A DNA stretch of 10,234 nt. Origin: Prevotellaceae bacterium UBA3849. Lineage in GTDB: Bacteria > Bacteroidota > Bacteroidia > Bacteroidales > Bacteroidaceae. The notes under the pieces are model-generated. The model ran no database searches and was not told the origin of the DNA. It was given only the letters and a program-made list of their open reading frames with translations. Below, piece by piece: positions 4,883-10,234 of this stretch (the first letter of the stretch is position 1; each line of letters starts with the position of its first letter). Position numbers and translations under genes: made by a program. The DNA lies in contig DGHL01000002.1 of NCBI GenBank assembly GCA_002392645.1, forward strand, positions 1 to 10,234, written 5' to 3'.

Positions 4883-7651
4883 TTATTTTATATTAATATA
4901 CAGTTCAAGACCGAAGTAAGGATCGTGCCATTCACGTTGCGTTATCTTCGAACCATTAACGTATGTAGGGCTGATGTCGAGCAGGCCGTTGACGAAGAAC
5001 GACAGTTTCGTGCCGTGCTTGAATTCCTTGGTTGCCTTGATGTTCCACAAGAGCGACACCGGTTTCTTCGTCTCTGCATATTTCGACGGCTGCAGAGTCT
5101 TCTTGAGGTATCTGTAAGTAGGATCGTCGGCATTTATCAAAGCTACGATGTCGTCACCCACATCATACACGTTGCCGCTGAAGTCCATATAGCGTTGCGG
5201 TATAAGGTTACGGTTATCTTCATAGCGCGAAGTGTTAAACCATACTATCTGGAAGAAGTTTGTGAGGAAGAGCTTGAACTTCGATATATGGGTGTTGAAC
5301 CATATATTTGAATTGAAACGCTTGTATATCTTACGCTCATTGTTGTCGAATATACCTACATACGGATATTCCTTGCCCCCAATCTTCACACCTGGATAGT
5401 AGTAGCTCGGCATAGATGACGCATACTCCGTATGATAGTAGGCACCGTTTATCTCAATTGTGGTGAGCAGCGGCTTTATCTTCGGAAATATTATGCGATA
5501 CTCCAAGCCTTGCTTTGTAACCTTGCTTGAGTTCATCACCATACTTGTCGTAGTGAATATGCTGTACTTCTCTTGTATATAGTCATCCTTCTGCGGAGTA
5601 CGACCGCTGATGTCCACGCCTTCCTTCAATGTAGAGTAGAGGTCATAGGTCAACGGATAGTACTGCGAGAAATACTCAAATCCATTGTCCGCTTTTTCAT
5701 GAAAAGCCGTAAGCGACATGCTGAAGCCTTTGTAATCCATGTCATAGCCAAACTCAAACTTGCGGTTTTTGTTAGCCTTCAGGTTACGATTAGTCACATC
5801 GAATATATTTGTGTATGTTATCAGGTGACGATACTGCGGCTCGTTGGTATAGGCGTTGAGCATATAGAAATCCTTATACACCTTCTCTGGATACAGATAG
5901 TCCAACGTCGGCATCTTGCTTTCCTCGCCATAGCCAAAGCGTATGGTATGCCTAAGGTTCCTACCCATAGTGTACGACAAGTTTATTCGTGGGTCTGCCT
6001 GCACATGGTGACATAGGTAATAGTCTGACGGCAGGTTAGCCAGAGCAGACATACGTCCGCCAAACGAAAGCAACACGACATTGCTCACGCCGTCATCATA
6101 TATAAAGTCTGCCTGCGCATACAGCGCACCCGTACCAAGTGACGGTATGGCATAGTTCGGACGTGGGCGCATATAGGAGTTATCATACGGAAACGGCGGA
6201 CGTGTCTCGTCTTCTATCACAGCTCCCTTGCCATGGTTCTTCACGTTGGTGTATTCCGCACCATACTGCAGATTGAACATTGCATGGCGGAACATCTGCA
6301 CATGAGACGTTGCATGCAACTGTGCATATATGTTCAGCGGCTGATTATCTATATAGAAGTCGCTGTAATACTTACGCGGCAGATACATTCCCTCATGCTC
6401 TCCCTCATCGTAAGCCAGAGGAATGTTCAGCGGTCCTGTACCAGATAGCACCATACGGTGACGCGTGACCTTATCACGTGTATAGTCAGCAGAGAGCACC
6501 ATCTCTAATTGCTCAAGCCACTTTCTTCCAAGTGTCAGGTTGCCCTTCAGCATCAGTGCCGTGCGCGCATAGTCTGCCTTGTAGGTCTCATCGTACTCAT
6601 ACGTCAGCTCGTCCTTCTTCATCTTGCTCATGGTGATGGTCTGGCTAAGACGGCCGTCGAGGTCAAGCGTATAGTTTCCAAGCTTCACCTTGTTATTATA
6701 ATATACCTGCCCCGTCATTCGCGAGAACTTATCCATTTCCTCGCGTATATCATCAATGGAGTATAGGTAATCCACGCCAACATGCAGCGTACCGCTTTCT
6801 TCGCCCAGGCGAAATCCCTTACCTACGTATGCCAACGTATTCTTCAGGTCGCTCTTCAAGCGAATGCGCAACGGAGTGACACCATGCTTTGACGATATAC
6901 TTATCATTCCACTCGAGAGGTTGCCGTAACGGGCAGACGATATGCCACGCGTAAACTCCACACTCTGTATGTGGTCTGTTGAAATCATACGCATATCAGC
7001 ACCTTGGTTAGTACCCGTCCTGCTGCGAATCTCGCTGTCGTAGCTGCCCGAACTATTCTCCGTCACGCCTACCAATTGCGTGCGGACACCATCGTTTGTC
7101 ATGGGTGCGCCATCAGTAACTATACCTACACCCAGCGAAGTATTGGCATCGCTGCCAACCTGTCGCGAGGATATCTGCGAAAACTGTGTAAGGTTATTCT
7201 CCTTATACACACTGCCGGGCAACAGCAGCATTACATCTGCAAGCGAAGTGGGCTGTATATATTCCAGTGCTGACTCATCAATCAGCACCTTGCCATGACG
7301 ACTTTTCTTTGCCATCACCTGAAACTCCTGAAGTGCTATGCTGTTGCTGTGTATCTTCAGCGAAAGGGGCGACATGCCTTGTGACGCAACGAACGTATGG
7401 TTCAACGTTGCATATCCCAGACACTCAACTTTCAGTTCATGCCTGCCTTCCGGTACATTATGCAATTCGAACACGCCGTTTACGTCGCATATCGTGCGAA
7501 GCTCCTGTTTTTCTATACCTACGATGGCGAAGCTTGCAGCCTCGCCATCGTTTTCTGTTGTAATTTTTCCTTTTACCACACATGTCTGTGCATGAATTTC
7601 CGCTTTACAGAACATGAGGGTAAAGAGTATCATGATATTTAATATTCTCAT
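4883..7651 (-). CDS. TonB-dependent outer-membrane receptor with CarboxypepD_reg-like N-domain
   Basis: This 922-residue protein takes up a ligand across the outer membrane using TonB/ExbBD energy. A signal peptide (1-21, cleavage HA|Q) is followed by a carboxypeptidase-regulatory-like beta-sandwich (about 24-105), with the typical DVNGVFELHNVPEGRHEL segment at 56-73. The plug domain (about 122-256) ends in VEFTRGISSARYGNLSSGMI (231-250), a classic plug signature. The rest (about 260-922) is the 22-strand barrel. Size is normal for the family. It does not sit next to a SusD-type lipoprotein; its partner is the DUF4876 lipoprotein upstream, so a glycan substrate is less likely. Context with a secreted HMA protein suggests a metal, metallophore or metal-binding cofactor as ligand; that is inference. 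An AAGGAAG stretch just before the ATG may serve as ribosome-binding site. The last residues (ELYINIK) lack the usual terminal Phe. Confidence 0.95.
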   Translation of the reverse strand: MRILNIMILFTLMFCKAEIHAQTCVVKGKITTENDGEAASFAIVGIEKQELRTICDVNGVFELHNVPEGRHELKVECLGYATLNHTFVASQGMSPLSLKIHSNSIALQEFQVMAKKSRHGKVLIDESALEYIQPTSLADVMLLLPGSVYKENNLTQFSQISSRQVGSDANTSLGVGIVTDGAPMTNDGVRTQLVGVTENSSGSYDSEIRSRTGTNQGADMRMISTDHIQSVEFTRGISSARYGNLSSGMISISSKHGVTPLRIRLKSDLKNTLAYVGKGFRLGEESGTLHVGVDYLYSIDDIREEMDKFSRMTGQVYYNNKVKLGNYTLDLDGRLSQTITMSKMKKDELTYEYDETYKADYARTALMLKGNLTLGRKWLEQLEMVLSADYTRDKVTRHRMVLSGTGPLNIPLAYDEGEHEGMYLPRKYYSDFYIDNQPLNIYAQLHATSHVQMFRHAMFNLQYGAEYTNVKNHGKGAVIEDETRPPFPYDNSYMRPRPNYAIPSLGTGALYAQADFIYDDGVSNVVLLSFGGRMSALANLPSDYYLCHHVQADPRINLSYTMGRNLRHTIRFGYGEESKMPTLDYLYPEKVYKDFYMLNAYTNEPQYRHLITYTNIFDVTNRNLKANKNRKFEFGYDMDYKGFSMSLTAFHEKADNGFEYFSQYYPLTYDLYSTLKEGVDISGRTPQKDDYIQEKYSIFTTTSMVMNSSKVTKQGLEYRIIFPKIKPLLTTIEINGAYYHTEYASSMPSYYYPGVKIGGKEYPYVGIFDNNERKIYKRFNSNIWFNTHISKFKLFLTNFFQIVWFNTSRYEDNRNLIPQRYMDFSGNVYDVGDDIVALINADDPTYRYLKKTLQPSKYAETKKPVSLLWNIKATKEFKHGTKLSFFVNGLLDISPTYVNGSKITQREWHDPYFGLELYINIK

Positions 7652-7705
7652 CTTCCTTGATATTTCATCTGCTATAATGAGATGACTGTGGTGATGGGTA
7701 TCCTC

Positions 7706-9010
7706 TTATTTGTTTCTCCAACCTAAAGGGAATGCATTCTGTGTAAGTCCTGCAGCCTTACGGTCGTTTACATTCTGCATATCAGCCTCACTATCGTTGG
7801 TGTCCTGATAGAATATCCTGTCACCGACCTTCACCTCCTTGCGTATGCAGAGTTCCTGACGGTGACAACCATTTACGAGGAACTTGCCACGGTCAACGAC
7901 CTCTGGTATGACACGTGTCTTTACATCCTGCGGAACATCGCTGGTCTGTATGCCGTCAATAATGCTACTTGTTTCTACCGACCATATCTGTGTCTCAACG
8001 TCACCTTCATTCGTGGTCTGCGTAAACTTGCTCGTGTTAGCAGCTATGAACGCATCGATAGTCTCCTGCTTGCCATCCTTCAGGCGGAACAGCAATGGTG
8101 ATACGTAGCCACGTGGCTGGAAGAAGAAACCGTATGAGTCGCCATTCTCTGAAATCAGCACGTTAGGAACAGCAGGGTTGTCAACGTCGCTTGCGTCCGG
8201 ACCAAAGAAAATCTCATAGTCGGCACCGCTGAGGTCAACTGCATGGTCGTATGCCACCTCTACATCTATCACGTTGCCTTCATCATCCTTACCTTGTACG
8301 GTTGCAACCACTTCTGCATGGTTCACGGCAGTGAATGCTACCACAAGTTTCTCACCTGGTGCCACAGGTACGTCGGTGCCGTTACCTGGTATTGTGATAA
8401 ATCCGCCTATTGGCACACGGTTAGGATAGTATGAGTCATACCAAGGTTTCTTGTCCCACCATGAGATATGCATGGTAACAGCGACACATACGCCGTCAGC
8501 ATACAACGTCTCGTTTGTAGGGTTGAAGAGAACTATGTACTGGTCTGGGTGCATCATACGTCCGGAGTTTGTCTCGCCATTGAAGAACACCTCTGAGAAG
8601 ATGAAATCCTTGCCCAATGCGCTTGCAGGCAGCGAACTGACTTTGCCCTCTACGCTCTGACCATTCTGAGTAAGTGCTACGTTCTCCATACGCAGTGAAA
8701 CGATAACATCTTCATCCTGCTCGTTCTTCACCGTCTTGTCAATAGAGATGTTGTAGGTACCTGGGGTAAGCTTTGCGTTAGCCACGCCCTCCGCGTTGAG
8801 GACAAATGACTTTGCATCCTGATTTCTCACCTCGGTAAAAGTAACCGTCGCACCTTCAAGGGCACTGATGTCAAGGGTTCCCTCTACTGCAGGAGCCGCA
8901 TTGAAGAGTACGTTAATGTATGACTGTGCATCGTCATCATCGCTGCATGATGCCAGGAAAAGCGGACATACCAATGCCGCGAGCATCAATCTGAAGAAAT
9001 TCTTTTTCAT
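7706..9010 (-). CDS. Surface-exposed lipoprotein, DUF4876 type, with lamin-tail-like region
   Basis: This 434-residue lipoprotein has a signal peptide ending in a lipobox (LASC, lipidated Cys22). Directly after the Cys comes SDDDD, which matches the lipoprotein export signal known to send Bacteroidetes lipoproteins to the cell surface. Residues about 45-95 look like a small carboxypeptidase-regulatory beta-sandwich (EGATVTFTEV..., TPGTYNISI). Residues about 135-305 resemble a lamin-tail domain: FSEVFFNG (138-145), DQYIVLFNPT (156-165), VAPGEKLVVAF (216-226). A Trp/Tyr-rich patch (184-195) and a GCHRQELC segment (381-388) could contribute to ligand or metal contact. From memory it matches DUF4876, a Bacteroidales family seen beside TonB receptors. 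By analogy with other lipoprotein-receptor pairs it would capture ligand and hand it to the receptor encoded next; the ligand is not known. The start is fixed by the signal peptide. Confidence 0.87.
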   Translation of the reverse strand: MKKNFFRLMLAALVCPLFLASCSDDDDAQSYINVLFNAAPAVEGTLDISALEGATVTFTEVRNQDAKSFVLNAEGVANAKLTPGTYNISIDKTVKNEQDEDVIVSLRMENVALTQNGQSVEGKVSSLPASALGKDFIFSEVFFNGETNSGRMMHPDQYIVLFNPTNETLYADGVCVAVTMHISWWDKKPWYDSYYPNRVPIGGFITIPGNGTDVPVAPGEKLVVAFTAVNHAEVVATVQGKDDEGNVIDVEVAYDHAVDLSGADYEIFFGPDASDVDNPAVPNVLISENGDSYGFFFQPRGYVSPLLFRLKDGKQETIDAFIAANTSKFTQTTNEGDVETQIWSVETSSIIDGIQTSDVPQDVKTRVIPEVVDRGKFLVNGCHRQELCIRKEVKVGDRIFYQDTNDSEADMQNVNDRKAAGLTQNAFPLGWRNK

Positions 9011-9031
9011 TTGTTGTGTAAGTTGTTATCC

Positions 9032-9054
9032 TAATTATTAATTATTAATTATTA
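9032..9054. repeat. Three perfect 7-bp tandem repeats between the HMA and lipoprotein genes
   Basis: TAATTAT is repeated three times without error (9032-9052) plus TA. The repeat overlaps the stop codon of the HMA gene (9052-9054) and fills half of the 41-bp gap to the lipoprotein start. Copy-number change would alter the gap by 7 bp without touching either coding sequence. Confidence 0.6.
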
Positions 9055-9408
9055 CTTATTCTCCTTATGACAGCCGCCTTCGCCTTCCTTGTGCTTGCCG
9101 CATCCGCCGCCTTCACCATGCTTCTTGCAGCCACCACACTTCTTGGCTATCTCAGCCTTGAAATTTGCATCTGTCAGCACCTTGAGCAGGGCTTCTGCGG
9201 TAGTGCTCTTCTCATCGTATGACACGCAGACCGTTTTGTTTTCAATGTCAACCTTTACTTCCTTTACGTTTCCAGTTTCCTTCAAGGTCTTCTCTACGCG
9301 GTTTGCACAACCCTGACAGTGCATGTTACTGATTGCAAACTTTACGTTGTCAGCCACTGCCGACATGGCAAGCATGCTTGCCACAATAATCATGTTAATC
9401 TTTTTCAT
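9052..9408 (-). CDS. Secreted HMA-domain metal-binding protein with Cys/His/Gly-rich tail
   Basis: This 118-residue exported protein begins with a signal peptide (1-19, cleavage AVA|D). A single heavy-metal-associated domain follows (about 21-88) with the metal site MHCQGC (Cys31, Cys34), as in copper chaperones and the N-domains of P-type ATPases. Most single-domain HMA proteins are cytoplasmic, so export is notable. The last 30 residues (89-118) form a Gly/Lys-rich tail with four Cys (91, 94, 103, 113) and three His (97, 106, 114), a plausible second metal site or metal sponge. It is the first gene of the operon, directly behind the promoter, with an A-rich leader (ACAACAAAA) before the ATG. 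Probable role: to bind copper or a similar soft metal in the periplasm after import, or to sequester it. Metal identity and direction of transfer are inference. Confidence 0.93.
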   Translation of the reverse strand: MKKINMIIVASMLAMSAVADNVKFAISNMHCQGCANRVEKTLKETGNVKEVKVDIENKTVCVSYDEKSTTAEALLKVLTDANFKAEIAKKCGGCKKHGEGGGCGKHKEGEGGCHKENK

Positions 9409-9443
9409 TTTTGTTGTAATTTATCATATAGAAATTGCGGCTG

Positions 9444-9475
9444 CAAAATTAAAAATATTCAGTGATTTAGGCAAT
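9444..9475 (-). promoter_or_regulatory. Promoter of the metal-acquisition operon
   Basis: Read on the minus strand, ATTG (9475-9472), 20 nt, then TAATTTTG (9451-9444) matches the Bacteroidetes promoter, with one mismatch in the -33 box. Transcription would start near 9438, leaving about 30 nt of leader before the HMA gene. Confidence 0.7.
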
Positions 9476-9489
9476 AGCTACTCTTGAAA

Positions 9490-9539
9490 TTACCTACAAA
9501 TTAGGAAAGCACAAACCATGCTTTTTACCTATAAATCAG
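9490..9539. promoter_or_regulatory. Candidate operator: 15-bp direct repeats upstream of the operon promoter
   Basis: TTACCTACAAATTAG (9490-9504) and TTACCTATAAATCAG (9525-9539) match at 13 of 15 bases and are 35 bp apart. The first also contains the dyad CCTA-N5-TAGG (9493-9505). A partial third match lies on the other strand at 9462-9474, inside the promoter spacer. The position, just upstream of the -33 box, suits an activator or metal-responsive regulator; none is encoded in the window. Confidence 0.35.
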
Positions 9540-9540
9540 T

Positions 9541-9752
9541 ACAGAAACAAGTTGCGCAAACATGTCACTCATTATTTCTTAGTATAACCACGAGACGTCA
9601 TTCTGCAGAATTCAAATAAAGAAGCAATGTCGATTTTGTCCTATTCCGACAATGTCCGCCACAGCGTGCTTCTTCTCTAAGGAAGCAGAGAGGTTTTTCA
9701 ATAACGTAAGCTCTTGCTATGAATAACGGGGCTGACCTGTATGAAAGAATGC
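9541..9752. other. Intergenic stretch without a gene
   Basis: I see no credible reading frame on either strand. Small dyads are present: a 12-bp palindrome ATTCTGCAGAAT (9600-9611) and TTGTC-N7-GACAA (9636-9652). They could be binding sites, but nothing ties them to a promoter. Confidence 0.4.
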
Positions 9753-9790
9753 AAAAAAAGGTGCAGCATAGCATCACGCTACGCTACACC
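9753..9790 (-). terminator. Intrinsic terminator of glnN
   Basis: Bases 9760-9772 and 9778-9790 form a 13-bp stem with two G-U pairs and a 5-nt loop. On the minus strand it is followed immediately by seven T residues (9759-9753). It lies about 77 nt beyond the glnN stop codon. It insulates glnN from the operon to the left, which therefore needs its own promoter. Confidence 0.92.
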
Positions 9791-9866
9791 CAGCAAACTT
9801 AAACAACCAATAAAAGAAGTAGATTAGTCGTTTAATGATATTTTCTCTGCACGCCCATGCGCGACT

Positions 9867-10234
9867 TTATCTTATGAACAGCATCTCACGATACTTTGGA
9901 AGTGTCCATACCTCATCGTCAACCTTCTCCTCGAGCTTGTCAATGTGATAGCGTATGCTGTCCATGAGTGGCTCTACGGTGTCGTGGTAGGCAATGGCTT
10001 TCTCACGCTCAGAGTCAATCTTGTTGGCTATCTTACGAGCATCGGTAAGCTGCTGGCAGCCTTCCTCGATGGTCTTCACGCGCTGTGAAATCTCAGAGAT
10101 GAGAGCCAGGTTGCTGGCGGCAACGGTCTTAAACTCATCGTCGGGCAGTATCTGCTTCAGTGATGCCACGTTCTGTGCCAGTTTGGTCTGGTAAGCCACT
10201 ACCTGTGGTATGATGTGGTTGATGGAGAGGTCGC
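9867..10234 (-). CDS. glnN: Glutamine synthetase type III, C-terminal part (partial)
   Basis: The frame is open from the window edge to TAA at 9869-9867 and gives 121 residues, beginning DLSINHIIPQVVAYQTK. The end matches the conserved C-terminus of type III glutamine synthetases of Bacteroidales: an EREKAIAYHDTVEP segment, then MDSIRYHIDKLEEKVDD and the closing WTLPKYREMLFIR. The enzyme makes glutamine from glutamate, ammonia and ATP in the cytoplasm, typically as a large dodecamer of about 700-residue subunits; only the last sixth is here, without the catalytic residues. A GTG codon at 10199 is internal, not the start. It is the last gene of its transcript, since a terminator follows and the next gene has its own promoter. 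Confidence 0.94.
   Translation of the reverse strand, partial: DLSINHIIPQVVAYQTKLAQNVASLKQILPDDEFKTVAASNLALISEISQRVKTIEEGCQQLTDARKIANKIDSEREKAIAYHDTVEPLMDSIRYHIDKLEEKVDDEVWTLPKYREMLFIR

Noticed and set aside
9600..9611. 12-bp palindrome ATTCTGCAGAAT as an operator
   Set aside because: No promoter or repeat partner nearby; one such short palindrome is expected by chance.
10197..10199. Start codon of a complete 110-residue gene at 10199
   Set aside because: The codon is GTG within a longer open frame that continues to the window edge with residues typical of glutamine synthetase III, so it is internal.

Overview
The window looks like a chromosomal segment from the order Bacteroidales, most likely Prevotella or a close relative. 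The supporting signs are promoters of the Bacteroidetes type (TTTG, about 19-20 nt, TAnnTTTG), start codons preceded by A-rich stretches rather than strong Shine-Dalgarno sites, a type III glutamine synthetase, a lipoprotein with an S-D-D-D-D surface-export signal, and a large TonB-dependent receptor with an N-terminal carboxypeptidase-regulatory-like domain. The species assignment is inference.

Layout. Bases 1-78 hold the 3' end of an unrecognised plus-strand gene. Bases 75-1517 are about 1.4 kb with no convincing protein gene but much structure. In order: a MITE-like element bounded by a 27-bp inverted repeat (75-306); a long hairpin with a T tract (364-432); a run of small hairpins (about 441-560); a nested hairpin (661-717); an inverted copy plus three 22-bp tandem repeats (718-812); and a probable minus-strand non-coding transcript of about 300 nt (917 to about 1216) with its own promoter and terminator. 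Two copies of a near-perfect 16-bp palindrome follow (1237-1252 and 1303-1318), then a well-formed promoter for the next gene. That gene is rmuC (1518-3083, plus), an inner-membrane-anchored coiled-coil/nuclease-fold protein. A strong bidirectional terminator (3129-3167) separates it from a convergent minus-strand operon.

The operon is transcribed from a promoter at 9444-9475 and reads, in order: a secreted HMA-domain metal-binding protein with a Cys/His/Gly-rich tail (9052-9408); a surface lipoprotein with a lamin-tail-like region, DUF4876 type (7706-9010); a TonB-dependent receptor (4883-7651); and an outer-membrane beta-barrel-like protein, DUF6850 type (3176-4879). Spacings are 41, 54 and 3 bp. 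The arrangement reads as an outer-membrane metal or metallo-ligand acquisition system: surface lipoprotein for capture, receptor for TonB-driven import, secreted HMA protein to receive or buffer the metal. The substrate (copper or another soft metal ion, free or chelated) is inference. Direct repeats at 9490-9504 and 9525-9539 upstream of the promoter are candidate regulator sites.

The right edge (9867-10234, minus) is the C-terminus of glutamine synthetase III (glnN), followed by a classic intrinsic terminator at 9753-9790.
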